In this document: piece after piece, positions 1-9,473 of the stretch
How the letters are laid out: every line of letters starts with the position of its first letter
How positions within the stretch are numbered: position 1 is the first letter of the stretch
Assembly (NCBI RefSeq): GCF_000739595.1
Contig: NZ_BBJP01000036.1
Coordinates: 1 to 64,000 of the forward strand
DNA from: Halorubrum halophilum
GTDB lineage: Archaea > Halobacteriota > Halobacteria > Halobacteriales > Haloferacaceae
Reading direction: 5' to 3'
Length of the DNA stretch: 64,000 nt
Translations under genes and position numbers: made by a program
The notes under the pieces: model-generated
Seen by the model: only the letters and a program-made list of their open reading frames with translations
The model's database searches: none
Told to the model about the DNA's origin: nothing

Positions 1-82
1 AACTACCTAATTCAAGGAGAGAGTCCCGCCGTTTACGGCGGGCGTGAATCCGACACTACATTTCACAAACCACATTCGATGC

Positions 83-220
83 TTACTCCGGGGTATCTTC
101 CCTGACTTTCTTCTCGCCTTCGAGGAGCAACCCCTTCCACGTCAACCCACGGTGCTTCTTCAGTTCCTTCAACCGCTCGTACTGTTCGTCGTCATCGAAC
201 TCGATGCGAACTTCGACCAT
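83..220 (-). CDS. Small tnpB-associated protein, possible ribbon-helix-helix type
   Basis: A 45-residue reading frame begins with ATG at 220 and runs away from tnpB. It starts MVEVRIEFDDDEQYERL and continues KELKKHRGLTWKGLLLEGEK, ending DTPE. A short N-terminal beta-like strand followed by two charged helices fits a ribbon-helix-helix DNA-binding fold, but no structure-based check was possible. Small frames of this kind are, as I recall, often found divergent from tnpB in haloarchaeal IS1341-type elements. It may repress the element. Function is inferred only from size, composition and position. Confidence 0.5.
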   Translation of the reverse strand: MVEVRIEFDDDEQYERLKELKKHRGLTWKGLLLEGEKKVREDTPE

Positions 221-273
221 GTAGTAACACACAAACTACATCTTTATGTGTATTCCGATGAAATCAGTAGTTG

Positions 274-1554
274 ATGAAGCGAGCCAACACGTTCGAGGTG
301 ATTCCGCAGTCCGACGAGGACGAGGAGTTGCTTCGACGCCTGTTGGACGCTTCTGCCGCTCTCTGGAACGAAATTAACTACGAACGCCGCGAGAACTATG
401 CCGATCCCGACGCCGACGTGTGGGACATCAGCGAGTATCGCGGTCGCTATAGCGGAACACTCGGCGCATCCACGGTTCAGCAAATCGAACGGAAGAACCG
501 CGAAGCGTGGAAGTCGTTCTTCGCGCTCAAGGAAAAGGGCGAAGCCAACGGCAAACCCGGATTTTGGGGAAACGCAGACGAAGGCCGGGAACTCCGCACG
601 TACATCCGCAACACGTCGTACTCGGTCGAGTGGGGCGAATATTCCCGCCTCGAAATCCTCGTCGGCAAAGACCTGAAAGACGAGTACGGGCTTGGACACC
701 GTGAACGCCTCCGACTCGAAGTTCGAGGCGACCCCAGCTGGCAGGAGTACGAGAAGCAGGGTCGGTTGGAGTTGTTCTACGACGAGCAAGCACAATCGTT
801 CAGGGCCTTTCAGCCAGTCACAATTAGCGAAAATCATTCTCGACTGGCACAACCACTGGCTTCGGAAGAAGCCGCTCTGGACATCGGTGCGAACAACCTC
901 GTCGCCTGCACAACCACGACCGGCCAGCAACTTCTGTACGAAGGACGTGATCTGTTCGATAGATTCCGTGAAACAACGCGAGAGATCGCTCGGCTCCAAT
1001 CGCTCTTGGAGGAAGGTCGATACAGTAGTCACCGCATCCGACGCCTGTACGACCAACGAACCAAGCGACGTGACCACGCCCAAGACGCGCTTGCCCGTGA
1101 CCTCATCGAACGCCTGTACGACGAAGGCGTTTCAACAGTGTACGTCGGGGCATTAACTGACGTACTCGACACACACTGGTCAGTTGAGACGAACGCCAAG
1201 ACGCACAACTTCTGGGCGTTTAGAGCGTTCGTGAAGCGACTGGCGTGTACCGCCGAAGAATACGGCATATCGGTGGAGGTACGGTCTGAAGCGTGGACGA
1301 GTCAGGAGTGTCCGAACTGCGGTTCGACGGAGGACACGACGCGCCACCGTGACACGCTGACGTGTCCGTGTGGATTCGAAGGCCACGCCGACCTCACAGC
1401 GTCAGAGACGTTCCTTCGACGGCAGACGACGGTAACACGGTCGATGGCACGGCCTGTATGCCTCAAGTGGGACGACCACGACTGGTCAGAGTCACCACGC
1501 TCAGCTCTCAACGAGGAGCATACGAACCCGCAAGTTGCCTCCGTGGGTCGGTAA
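274..1554 (+). CDS. tnpB: TnpB, RNA-guided nuclease-family protein with altered RuvC-II motif
   Basis: The protein has 426 residues from ATG 274; a TTG just before it at 271 is a less likely start. RuvC-I is LDIGANN with D203, the zinc finger is C346-x2-C349 with C364-x-C366, and RuvC-III is GHAD with D373. The RuvC-II strand, which usually reads like VVVEDL, is here VYVGAL at 289-294, so the catalytic glutamate position holds glycine and the following acidic residue is alanine. As I recall, many haloarchaeal relatives also lack the glutamate but keep the aspartate. Active TnpB is an omega-RNA-guided DNA nuclease that maintains the element; this copy may be catalytically impaired. The 3' end of the gene would overlap the omega RNA. 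Confidence 0.9.
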   Translation: MKRANTFEVIPQSDEDEELLRRLLDASAALWNEINYERRENYADPDADVWDISEYRGRYSGTLGASTVQQIERKNREAWKSFFALKEKGEANGKPGFWGNADEGRELRTYIRNTSYSVEWGEYSRLEILVGKDLKDEYGLGHRERLRLEVRGDPSWQEYEKQGRLELFYDEQAQSFRAFQPVTISENHSRLAQPLASEEAALDIGANNLVACTTTTGQQLLYEGRDLFDRFRETTREIARLQSLLEEGRYSSHRIRRLYDQRTKRRDHAQDALARDLIERLYDEGVSTVYVGALTDVLDTHWSVETNAKTHNFWAFRAFVKRLACTAEEYGISVEVRSEAWTSQECPNCGSTEDTTRHRDTLTCPCGFEGHADLTASETFLRRQTTVTRSMARPVCLKWDDHDWSESPRSALNEEHTNPQVASVGR

Positions 1555-1569
1555 GCGATACCCCCAGCG

Positions 1570-1605
1570 TGAGGAAACCTCGCCGTTCACGGCGAGGAGG
1601 ATGTC
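1570..1605 (+). ncRNA. Predicted 3' end of omega RNA scaffold / element right end
   Basis: An 8-bp stem (1578-1585 with 1590-1597, loop TTCA) lies 23 bases after the tnpB stop and is followed by GAGGATGTCA-like sequence before permease coding sequence resumes. In characterised TnpB systems the omega RNA overlaps the tnpB 3' end, ends at the element's right end, and takes its guide from flanking DNA. By that rule the guide would come from the permease sequence starting near 1606. The upstream limit of the RNA cannot be set from sequence alone. Confidence 0.45.
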
Positions 1606-2582
1606 ATTGGGGGCTGTTCGGCTTCGCCATCGTCTTCGTGTTCGTCGTGATGGCCCTCTGGGCGCCGGCGGTGAGCCCGGTCGAGGCGCAGCACAACATC
1701 TACGAGCCGAACGCCCACGAGTTCGAGTACCTCTCCGAGGACGGGGAGGTCACCTCGACCACACACGTCTTCGCGAACCTTCAGAGCCGCTCCGACGGCC
1801 AGACCACGATCGGACCGATGAGCTACGACGACTACGACAGGTGGGCGCCCTTGGGAACGACGAACAGAGGGCAAGACATGATGACACACCTCTCGCACGG
1901 CGCCCGAACGTCGCTCGCCATCGCGACAACGGCGATCGGGCTCGGAGCGCTCATCGCGGTCGTCCTCTCGCTCCTGTCGTCGTACTACAAGGGGATCACC
2001 GACATCGCGACGGTGATGGCCAGCGACACCATCCAGGCCGTCCCGGCGCTGCTCCTCATCATGCTCGTCTCAGTCGTCTTCCAAGAGGCGAACCATCCGA
2101 TCGCGCAACCGCTCGACGGCGGACTCCTGTTGGCGCTGATCTTCGCGTTGGCCTACTGGCCGGGGATGTGGCGCTCGATACGTGGCCCCTCGCTGCAGGT
2201 GTCTGAACAGGAGTGGGTCGACGCCGCGAAGAGCTACGGCCAGACGCCCTTCCAGACGATGCGAAAACACATGGCACCCTATATCGCCGGCTACATCCTG
2301 ATCTACGGATCGCTGCTGATCGGCGGCGTGATCATCTCGACCGCCGCGCTGACGTTCCTCGGGCTCGGAATCAATCCGCCGACCCCCGAGTGGGGACGGC
2401 TCATCGACGGCGGGCAGTCGTACGTCTCCACGTCCTCGTGGCACGTCGCGACCATTCCCGGGATCGCGATCGTCTTGGTCGTCATCGCGTTCAACGCGCT
2501 CGGTGACGCGATCCGCGACGCGATCGATCCGGAGGCCGACGTGGACGAGAGCGAGGCCGCCGCCACCGGGGGTGGTGCGTGA
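1606..2582 (+). pseudogene. ABC transporter permease (DppC/OppC-like), 5' end removed by tnpB element
   Basis: The retained part begins inside the first membrane segment (WGLFGFAIVFVFVVMALWAP) and continues through a typical DppC-type core to the stop at 2582. The EAA loop that contacts the ATPases is present as EWVDAAKSYGQTPFQTMRKH. About five further hydrophobic segments follow, as expected for this family. The frame stays open back into the 3' end of tnpB, but that upstream sequence belongs to the element, so the native N-terminus is lost or lies left of the window. A fused, shortened protein might still be made. It overlaps the next ATPase gene by one base (TGATG), so it belonged to one operon for dipeptide, oligopeptide or nickel import. 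Confidence 0.75.
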
Positions 2583-3943
2583 TGGCCGCCGACGAGCGGT
2601 CCGCGGCCGCGGCCGCGGCGACCGAGGAGAGCCGGAACGACGATCCGCTCATCGACGTTCGGAACCTCCAGACCGCCTTCTTCACCGACAAGGAGACGAT
2701 CCGCGCCGTCGACGGGATCGACTTCCAGATCGACTCCGGCCAGACGGTCGGCATCGTCGGCGAGAGCGGGAGCGGAAAGAGCGTCACGGCCCGCTCGCTG
2801 ATGGGGCTGATCGAGTCGCCCGGGCGCGTGCTCCGCGGGAGCAGCGTCCGCTACCGCGACCTCGACGCGGTCCGCGAGTTCGCCGGGACGTTCCCGAAGC
2901 GGACGGTCGCGGTCGAGGAGCTCGACGCCCGGTACGACCCCGCCGAGGTGTTCGGAGAGACCGACGCCACGCCGGGTGAGTTCGGCTACGCCGACCCCGC
3001 CGACGTGCCGGTGGTCGACGTGGCCGCGGCCGGCTACACCGACGAGGTCGGGATCACGGACGGCGACGAGTGCGTCTTCGTCCTCGACGGCGACGCCGGC
3101 TCGCCGGAGTCGATCCGCGACGGGTTCGTCGAGATCACTCGCCTCTCCGGCGAGGCCCAGCGCAAGATGCGCGGCGGCCGGATCGCGATGGTGTTTCAGG
3201 ACCCGCTGACCAGCCTCAACCCCGTCTACACGGTCGGCAACCAGATCGAGGAGGCGCTGGAGCTTCATCAGGGGCTCTCCGGGAGAGCGGCGACGCAGGA
3301 GGCCGCGGAGCTGCTCGAAGCGGTCGGGATCCCGGACGCCCGCCGCCGGGTCAACGAGTACCCGCACCAGTTCTCCGGCGGGATGCGCCAGCGCGCCGTC
3401 ATCGCGATGGCGCTGGCGTGCGAGCCCGACATGCTGATCTGCGACGAGCCGACCACCGCGCTCGACGTGACGATCCAGGCACAGATCTTGGACCTGATCG
3501 CGGAGATTCAGGAGTCGCGGGACGTGGCGGTGATGTTCATCACCCACGACATGGGCGTGATCGCCGACGTCTCCGACCGGGTCAACGTGATGTACGCCGG
3601 CGAAATCGTCGAGTCCGCCGACGTGGAGCCGCTGTTCGCGGACCCGAAACACCCGTACACCAACGGGCTCCTCGACTCGATCCCCGGCGGACAGGTCGGC
3701 GACAAGCTGTCGACGATCGACGGCAGCGTCCCGACGCCGAACGAGCCGGCGACGTACTGCCGGTTCGCGCCCCGGTGCCCGAAGGCGTTCGACGAGTGCG
3801 AGGCGGTCCACCCCGTTCCGACCCCGGTCGACGAGGAGAGCGAGGACCACACGGCCGCGTGCCTGCTGTACCCCGACGACGTTCCGACCGAGGAGGCCGT
3901 CGCGCGTCACCGGGGGCGAGACCGACGAGGTGATCGAGAATGA
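2582..3943 (+). CDS. Peptide/nickel ABC transporter ATPase, DppD/OppD type
   Basis: This 453-residue ATPase has Walker A GESGSGKS (60-67), a Q-loop VFQDP near 205, signature FSGGMRQR near 264-271, Walker B MLICDEP near 283-289 and the H-loop FITHD near 320. The C-terminus has the oligopeptide-transporter cysteine pattern (YCRFAPRCP, then C and AACLLY). Between Walker A and the Q-loop is an acidic insertion of about 100 residues (roughly 88-190) absent from bacterial OppD, making the protein about 110 residues longer than usual. It would power import through the permease encoded just upstream. The ATG at 2582 overlaps the permease stop. Confidence 0.92.
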   Translation: MAADERSAAAAAATEESRNDDPLIDVRNLQTAFFTDKETIRAVDGIDFQIDSGQTVGIVGESGSGKSVTARSLMGLIESPGRVLRGSSVRYRDLDAVREFAGTFPKRTVAVEELDARYDPAEVFGETDATPGEFGYADPADVPVVDVAAAGYTDEVGITDGDECVFVLDGDAGSPESIRDGFVEITRLSGEAQRKMRGGRIAMVFQDPLTSLNPVYTVGNQIEEALELHQGLSGRAATQEAAELLEAVGIPDARRRVNEYPHQFSGGMRQRAVIAMALACEPDMLICDEPTTALDVTIQAQILDLIAEIQESRDVAVMFITHDMGVIADVSDRVNVMYAGEIVESADVEPLFADPKHPYTNGLLDSIPGGQVGDKLSTIDGSVPTPNEPATYCRFAPRCPKAFDECEAVHPVPTPVDEESEDHTAACLLYPDDVPTEEAVARHRGRDRRGDRE

Positions 3944-5304
3944 GCCAGCACACAGCTCCGACGACGCCGGACGACGAGGGGAACACCGCGCCCGACACGA
4001 TGGTACAGGTGCGGGATCTGAAGACGTACTACGAGGGCGGCGGCCTGTTCGACGACCGCCCGGTCAAGGCGGTCGACGGCGTCAGCTTCGACATCCGGCG
4101 GGGCGAGACGCTCGGGCTCGTCGGCGAGTCCGGGTGCGGGAAGACCACCCTCGGCCGGACGCTCATCCGGCTCGAGGAGGCGACGGACGGCGAGGTCCTC
4201 TTCGACGGCACCGACATCACGGCGCTGCGCGGCGACCAGCTCTACGAGTGGCGTCAGAACGCCCAGATGGTGTTTCAGGACCCCGACTCCAGCCTGAACG
4301 ACCGGATGACGATCGGCGAGATCATCCGCGAGCCGCTCGACGTTCACGACTGGAAGACGCCCGCCGATCGCCGGAAGCGCGTCAAGTCCCTGCTCGACGA
4401 GGTGGGGCTCTCGCCCGAGCACTACTACCGGTACCCGCACCAGTTCTCGGGCGGACAGCGCCAGCGGATCGGCATCGCCCGGACGCTCGCGTTGAACCCC
4501 GAGTTCATCGTGCTCGACGAGCCGGTGAGCGCGCTCGACGTCTCGGTGCAGGCGGAGATCATCAACCTCCTCGAAGAGCTTCAGGAGGAGTTCGACCTCA
4601 CGTACCTGTTCATCGCCCACGACCTCTCGGTCGTCCGGCACATCTGCGACCGGGTCGCGGTGATGTACCTCGGCAACATCATGGAGATCGGGCCGACCGA
4701 GGAGCTGTTCACCGATCCGGCGAACCCGTACACCCACGCGCTCCTCTCGGCGATTCCCAAGCCGGACCCCACCGCGAGCCGCGACCGGATCACGCTCCAC
4801 GGGACGCCGCCGAACCCGCGGTACCCGCCGACGGGCTGTCCGTTCAGCACGCGGTGCCCGGCACGCATCCGCCCCGACGAGCACGAGAACCTCGACGACG
4901 AGGTCTGGGACGGGATCAACGGACTCCGCGAGATCATCCGCGAGCGCATGCGCGCCGACCGCTCGATCCGGGAGCGGGTCCGCGAGCGGTTCGGCCTGGA
5001 GACCCGCTTCGCCACGATCGACGAGACGTACGACGAGCTGTTCGGCGACCTCTCGGTGCCGGCCCGGGTCGAGCGCGTCCTCGCCGAGGTCACCGACGCC
5101 GCGGGCGACCACGAGGAACGGGAGGCGCTCGACCGGCTCAACGCCGAGTTCGGGAGCGCCTGTGACGGCGTCGACCCGGACGGCGGCGACGATCCCGTCG
5201 AGCCCGCGTACTACGAGGTGAGCGACAGCGGCCGCCTGAGCTACTGTCACCGCCACGCCGACGAGCACCGGGAGACGGCCGCCGTGATCGACGACCGCAG
5301 CTAG
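3940..5304 (+). CDS. Peptide/nickel ABC transporter ATPase, DppF/OppF type
   Basis: This 454-residue partner ATPase shows Walker A GESGCGKT (62-69), VFQDP near 110, signature FSGGQRQR near 168, [11 protein letters not shown] near 187 and IAHDLSV near 226. The C-terminal oligo_HPY-type region begins [12 protein letters not shown] but is interrupted by about 110 acidic and arginine-rich residues before the last cysteine (LSYCHRH near the end). Usual OppF proteins are about 330 residues. The start ATG overlaps the DppD-type stop by four bases (ATGA), so the two ATPases are translationally coupled. Confidence 0.92.
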   Translation: MSQHTAPTTPDDEGNTAPDTMVQVRDLKTYYEGGGLFDDRPVKAVDGVSFDIRRGETLGLVGESGCGKTTLGRTLIRLEEATDGEVLFDGTDITALRGDQLYEWRQNAQMVFQDPDSSLNDRMTIGEIIREPLDVHDWKTPADRRKRVKSLLDEVGLSPEHYYRYPHQFSGGQRQRIGIARTLALNPEFIVLDEPVSALDVSVQAEIINLLEELQEEFDLTYLFIAHDLSVVRHICDRVAVMYLGNIMEIGPTEELFTDPANPYTHALLSAIPKPDPTASRDRITLHGTPPNPRYPPTGCPFSTRCPARIRPDEHENLDDEVWDGINGLREIIRERMRADRSIRERVRERFGLETRFATIDETYDELFGDLSVPARVERVLAEVTDAAGDHEEREALDRLNAEFGSACDGVDPDGGDDPVEPAYYEVSDSGRLSYCHRHADEHRETAAVIDDRS

Positions 5305-5306
5305 CC

Positions 5307-5711
5307 ATGGATGTTTCTCGGCGGCTCTCGAGACGCGCCCGTGCGTGGGCCGACGCGCTCGCGTACGCGCTCGCGGTGGCCGGCGCCGTGACGCTCGGCG
5401 CGCTGGCGCTCGCGCTCGCCACCGGCGGAGGGTTCGTCCGGGGGAAGATCCTGACGTTCGTCGCCGGCTGGCTCCTCGTCGGCTACGCCACGGTGCGGCT
5501 GTGGCCCACCTCCGTCGACGACCTCGAGGGCCCCTCGGTGAGCGCGCGGGGGACGCGCCTCGAAGGGCTCGTTCGCGGGATCCCGCCGCTCCGGTGGCTC
5601 CGGCTCCCGGCGCCGCCGGAGCGGGTTCGCGTCGCCGGGAAGGTGTTCCTCGCGGGCGTCGTGACCCTTGCGGGATCGCTTTTGATGGAGACGGCGTTCG
5701 GCGTCGCCTGA
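5307..5711 (+). CDS. Small haloarchaeal membrane protein, unknown function
   Basis: The 134-residue product starts two bases after the dppF-like stop. It has two adjacent hydrophobic segments (about 17-36 and 42-62) and one near the C-terminus (about 108-130), with an arginine-rich loop between them (RTRLEGLVRGIPPLRWLRL). I recognise no catalytic motif. Proximity suggests co-transcription with the ABC genes, but conserved haloarchaeal proteins of this kind also occur alone, so a role in transport is not implied. Confidence 0.7.
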   Translation: MDVSRRLSRRARAWADALAYALAVAGAVTLGALALALATGGGFVRGKILTFVAGWLLVGYATVRLWPTSVDDLEGPSVSARGTRLEGLVRGIPPLRWLRLPAPPERVRVAGKVFLAGVVTLAGSLLMETAFGVA

Positions 5712-5759
5712 ACGGCTCGAAAAGAGTTATCTTCCTCCCGTGACCAGTCACACACAGTA

Positions 5760-6326
5760 ATGGACCCCGAGGAGGACGCCCTCGTCCGTCAGCGCCAGCG
5801 GTTCGGGGAGGAGCACATCACCGCGTGGGAGCAGACGCTCGAAGAGACCGATCTGCTCGCCGAGGACCGCCGCGAGGACGGCTGGGAGGCGACCGTCGTC
5901 ATGGTCCCCCACACCGACACGGTCAGCAAGGATATGAAGGACCACGATCGGTTCGGGCTGATACACGTGGTCCCGAACAACTACGCCGACGCGTTCGTCG
6001 ACGCCTACGACGAGGAGGCGTACACCGAGTACCTCGTGTACGGGGACGCCATCGACGGGGTAATGTACGTCGCCATCGAGCTCATCGACCCGGACGGGAA
6101 GCGGTCGATCTTCGTCCCGTGTAAGTACGACATGACGATGTCCGAGGGGATGACGCAGTCCGCCCTCGACGAGGGCGCGCTGTACAGTCACTTCAAGACG
6201 ATCTCCGGGGAGATTCTCGGCCGCTTCCGGTACGAGGAGTTCCAACCCCTCGTCGCCCCCCCGAACAAGGACAACGTCACGAGCACCACCGGCATCGACG
6301 ACGTGACCGACGACGGCGACGCCTGA
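5760..6326 (+). CDS. Conserved haloarchaeal cytosolic protein, unknown function
   Basis: This 188-residue acidic protein begins with ATG 5760, after a short promoter-length gap from the previous gene. It has no signal peptide or membrane segment. The middle (VVPNNYADAFVDAYDEE, TEYLVYGDAIDGVMYVAIEL) and the later PCKYDMTMSEGM segment look like a compact alpha/beta fold. A single conserved cysteine is seen. It resembles a family I know only as a haloarchaeal conserved hypothetical. No function can be proposed from the sequence. Confidence 0.75.
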   Translation: MDPEEDALVRQRQRFGEEHITAWEQTLEETDLLAEDRREDGWEATVVMVPHTDTVSKDMKDHDRFGLIHVVPNNYADAFVDAYDEEAYTEYLVYGDAIDGVMYVAIELIDPDGKRSIFVPCKYDMTMSEGMTQSALDEGALYSHFKTISGEILGRFRYEEFQPLVAPPNKDNVTSTTGIDDVTDDGDA

Positions 6327-6380
6327 CGCGACCGAAGACCGGCGCGACGGCGCTCGCCTATCTCGCTCTTCGCGCCCGTC

Positions 6381-8024
6381 TCACTCCTCTCGGTCGTCGG
6401 TCTCCTCGATGTCTCGCACGGTCCCGACCCCCTTGCTCGACCCCTCCCTGAAGACGAACCGCTGACCCTCCTCGATCAGGTATGGACGGAACTTGAACCG
6501 GACCGTCGTCCGCCCGGTGTCGCCGGGGAGGAGCCGCCCGCCCTCGGGCGAGAAGACGGCCGCCTCGGAGACCGTCTCGACGTGGACGACCGGCTCGTAC
6601 CCGTCCTGTATCCGCGTCGGGTGGTTCAACACCATCACCTCGGCCTCGAACTCGCGGACTGGTTGGGGGTCGCTCCCGCGGGGCACCAAGGCCATTCCGC
6701 GCTCGATCTCCGACTCGTCGACGCCCTTCAACGCGATGCCGACGATCCGGCCCGCGGTCGCCTTGTCGACCCGGTGGTAGTGCATCTCGATCGACCTGAC
6801 TTCGACCTCGCGGAAGGAGCCGTCGGCCATCGGCCCCAAGAGGAGCTCGTCGCCGGCCTCCACGGTGCCGGAGTTGACCGTGCCGGACGCCACCGCGCCG
6901 ACGCCGGTCACCTTGTAGCTCCGGTCGACGTACAGCCGAAACTCCGCGCGCTCCGGCGTCGCCCGCTTCGGGAGCGTCTCGAACAGCCGGTCGAGGGTTT
7001 CGATTCCCTCCTTCGTCACCGCGCTGGTTCGGAGCAGGGGGACGACCCCGTCGCCCACCTCCGCGACCGCCGTGTCGATGCCGTGGCGGTCGACGAGGAG
7101 CGGGGTCTGACCGACGTCTCGGAGCATCGACTCCACCTCGCGCTCGACCTCGGCGAGCCGCTCGCCGCTCACGGCGTCCGCCTTCGTGATCGCGACGACC
7201 GTCGGCAGCTCGGTCGCGAGCAGGATCCCGAGGTGCTCGCGTGTCGTCTTCGTCGGCCCGTCGTCGGCGGCGACGACGAGGAGCCCGTAGTCGAGCTTCT
7301 GGCCGACCAGCCCGCGGATCGTCGTCCGGAGCCACGGCTCGTGGCCGACGGTGTCGACGAACGAGACCAAGCGATCGGCCTCCTCGACGATCCGCGCGCG
7401 GTCGGACTTGCGGTGCGGGTTGTCCATCCGAACCGGTTCGTCGCCGTCGTCCTCGAAGCCGTAGACGGCGTACGAGAGATCCGCGGAGAGCCCCCGCTCG
7501 ACCTCGTGAGGCTGGACGTCGAGGAAGCCGCGCGTGCCGCCCTGTCCGTCGTCGGCTCGACCGGTGACGAGGGTACCGACGAGCGTCGACTTCCCGTGGT
7601 CGACGTGGCCGGCCGTGCCGATCACGAGGTGGTCGTCGTCCGTCTCGAACATCCCGCCGTCGCGGAGAGTGGCGAGGCCGACGAGCCCCTCCGAACTGCC
7701 GTTTCCGGCGGTCCCGGCGCTCCACGTCTCCACGTCGGCGATGTGGGCGTCCGCCTCGTCGGCCAGAAGCGAGAGCACGTCCATCGTCTCGGAGAAGGCG
7801 TCGGGCGAGATTCCGGCCAGGCCGCCGTCGTCGGTGACACCGAGGACGTAGGTGGCCTCGCCGTCGCCGGAGAGCACGCGGTGGCGGAGCTGGGCCACGA
7901 GCGACTCCATCCGCCCCTCCGCTAAGTGGACCTCGCGTGTCAGCCGCTCCTTGAACTCGATTTCGCCGCTGTCCCGTTCGCCGCGCTCGATGGCCCGCCG
8001 GAGGGCGGACCGGTCAGCGCTCAT
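6381..8024 (-). CDS. GTPBP1-like translational GTPase
   Basis: The start at 8024 (MSADRSALRR) gives 547 residues; the longer frame to 8165 adds arginine-rich sequence and is not favoured. After a region of about 140 residues, the GTPase domain has G1 GTAGHVDHGKST near 145-156, G3 DTVGHE, and G4 ITKAD. Beta-barrel domains follow, with elements such as VASGTVNSGTVEAGDELLLGP. The family is related to EF-Tu and to eukaryotic GTPBP1/2, which act in translation and exosome-linked mRNA decay. The archaeal substrate is unknown. The gene is monocistronic and faces the next gene divergently. Confidence 0.88.
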   Translation of the reverse strand: MSADRSALRRAIERGERDSGEIEFKERLTREVHLAEGRMESLVAQLRHRVLSGDGEATYVLGVTDDGGLAGISPDAFSETMDVLSLLADEADAHIADVETWSAGTAGNGSSEGLVGLATLRDGGMFETDDDHLVIGTAGHVDHGKSTLVGTLVTGRADDGQGGTRGFLDVQPHEVERGLSADLSYAVYGFEDDGDEPVRMDNPHRKSDRARIVEEADRLVSFVDTVGHEPWLRTTIRGLVGQKLDYGLLVVAADDGPTKTTREHLGILLATELPTVVAITKADAVSGERLAEVEREVESMLRDVGQTPLLVDRHGIDTAVAEVGDGVVPLLRTSAVTKEGIETLDRLFETLPKRATPERAEFRLYVDRSYKVTGVGAVASGTVNSGTVEAGDELLLGPMADGSFREVEVRSIEMHYHRVDKATAGRIVGIALKGVDESEIERGMALVPRGSDPQPVREFEAEVMVLNHPTRIQDGYEPVVHVETVSEAAVFSPEGGRLLPGDTGRTTVRFKFRPYLIEEGQRFVFREGSSKGVGTVRDIEETDDREE

Positions 8025-8196
8025 ACCCGCTCGTAGGCGACAGCCGGGCTTAACGGTTTTCGTGCGATAAGTCCCCACGTCACGTGATCGGTACCGAGCG
8101 ATGGGGAGCGGGCGGGAGCGATCCGGACCGCTCCCGCTCGTCCCGCCCGCGGACCCGCGACGCACCTTTTAAGCGATCACCGGAAGGAACGGGTGT

Positions 8197-9045
8197 ATGG
8201 ACACATCGGTCCCCAGCGTCGCCGAACGGCGCGTTCACGTCGCGCCGCTCGGCCACGAGCGCGACCGGATCGTCGAGCCCCTCCGCCGCCACGGCGCGGA
8301 CGTGGTGTACCTGCTCGCGGACGTCCCCGGCCGCGAGGCCCCTCGCGGCGCCGTCGACTTCGAGACGGCCGGGGCCGAAGACCCGGCGGACACCCGGGTC
8401 GACCTCGACCGACTCACCGACTACCAGCGCGACGCGTGGGCCGCGGCCGCCGAGTTCGCGTCGGTCCGCGCGCTCCCCGTCGAACTCGCCGACGTGTACG
8501 ACGTGCTCGGCGTGACGACGACGGTCGCGGCCCGCCACGGCGCCGGCGAGGACAACGGCGACCGCCTGTTCGCCAACGTCTCGACCGGCCCGCGGATCGC
8601 GGCGGTCGGCGTCGCGATGGCGTGTATGATCGTTGGCGCCCGCCCCTACAGCGTCGAACCCGAGCGCCACCGTCACGACGTGCGCGAGGAGCCGCTCACC
8701 GAGGGCGTCGAGCGCACCGTCGACCTCCCCTTATACCCGATGGACGCGCCGACGGCCGATCAGGTCGCGGTGCTCGGCCGGCTCCGCGAGCGCGACGACG
8801 ACAACGTGACAACCGACAAGTGGAACCTGATCGAGTGGGCCCGCGAGCGCGACCTCTCGTTCCTCCGCGAGGCGGGCGCGAGTCGGACGGCGAAGTACCG
8901 CGCGCTGGAGACGCACGTGCTCTCGCCGCTCCGCGACCGCGGCTACGTCGAGTTGGAGGACGTGGGGCGTTCCGACACCGTCCGACTCACGGAAACCGGC
9001 CGCCGGGTCTTCTTCGCGTTCCAGCACAAGCTCGGCGAGGAGTGA
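8197..9045 (+). CDS. HFX_2341/DUF6293-type regulator: CARF-like N-domain plus winged helix
   Basis: The 282-residue protein starts at ATG 8197, about 30 bases after a TTTTAAG promoter-like box near 8166. The N-terminal half is a Rossmann-like alpha/beta domain (RVHVAPLGHERDRIVEPL, then FANVSTGPRIAAVGVAMAC), where the NVSTG turn sits where CARF domains bind cyclic nucleotides. The C-terminal 90 residues look like a winged helix ending DVGRSDTVRLTETGRRVFF. This layout recalls Csa3-type CRISPR regulators, but no CRISPR array or cas gene is in the window. A ligand-responsive transcription factor is the most likely role. Confidence 0.75.
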   Translation: MDTSVPSVAERRVHVAPLGHERDRIVEPLRRHGADVVYLLADVPGREAPRGAVDFETAGAEDPADTRVDLDRLTDYQRDAWAAAAEFASVRALPVELADVYDVLGVTTTVAARHGAGEDNGDRLFANVSTGPRIAAVGVAMACMIVGARPYSVEPERHRHDVREEPLTEGVERTVDLPLYPMDAPTADQVAVLGRLRERDDDNVTTDKWNLIEWARERDLSFLREAGASRTAKYRALETHVLSPLRDRGYVELEDVGRSDTVRLTETGRRVFFAFQHKLGEE

Positions 9046-9473
9046 GCGCGGTACGCGCGACGCGGTTCGTCGGGGCTGATCGGATTGTTCGGCCTATCCG
9101 GACTATACACGGCTAACGTAGAAACGGCAAACACCCCTCGATTCGAGTGCGTGACGCCCGCCGGGCGGTCGCGGTGCCCTCCCTGCCCTCCACCCTCTGC
9201 CCTCCCTCTCGCCCACCGGCCGTCGCCGGTCTCCCCCCGGCGGCGGTCCCCGCTGACGCCGCCGCGACCGCCCCGCGGACCGTCACGAAACGGCGGCTTC
9301 GCCGTCGTTCCCGTTTCTGAACGATCGATAGCTCCCGCTGGCGTTCACGATCGCGGTCACGCGCTCGACGCATATCGCTCGCGGCACAGAAGGCGACGAT
9401 CGCTCCGATCGCGTCCACGGTCACGTCCGTCTGCCGGTTCACTCCCGGGCGGCGTCCCTCTCGGTCTCTCGAC
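9046..9473. other. Intergenic region, no convincing gene
   Basis: The 428 bases between the DUF6293-type gene and the convergent TFB gene hold several open frames on both strands. Their translations are low in hydrophobic core residues and rich in Arg, Pro and Ser, as expected from frame shadows in GC-rich DNA. I see no hairpin terminator, tRNA or repeat. It probably contains only the 3' ends of the two converging transcripts. Confidence 0.5.

Larger units (their letters stand above)
1..1605 (+). mobile_element. IS200/IS605-type (IS1341-like) tnpB element
   Basis: The element carries tnpB and a small opposite-strand gene but no TnpA (Y1 transposase). Each side has a short hairpin of related sequence: arms 25-31 and 36-42 with loop TTTA, and arms 1578-1585 and 1590-1597 with loop TTCA. 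Subterminal hairpins are known for IS200/IS605 ends, and the right one would belong to the omega RNA scaffold. Right of about 1605 the sequence becomes an ABC permease that starts mid-protein, so the element sits inside that gene. The left limit is uncertain: the left hairpin could instead be the right end of a second copy lying outside the window. Without a TnpA it would depend on a transposase encoded elsewhere. Confidence 0.7.

Noticed and set aside
9113-9442. A 109-residue minus-strand frame downstream of tfb
   Set aside because: The product is largely Arg, Ala and Gly without a hydrophobic core, as expected for chance frames in this composition.
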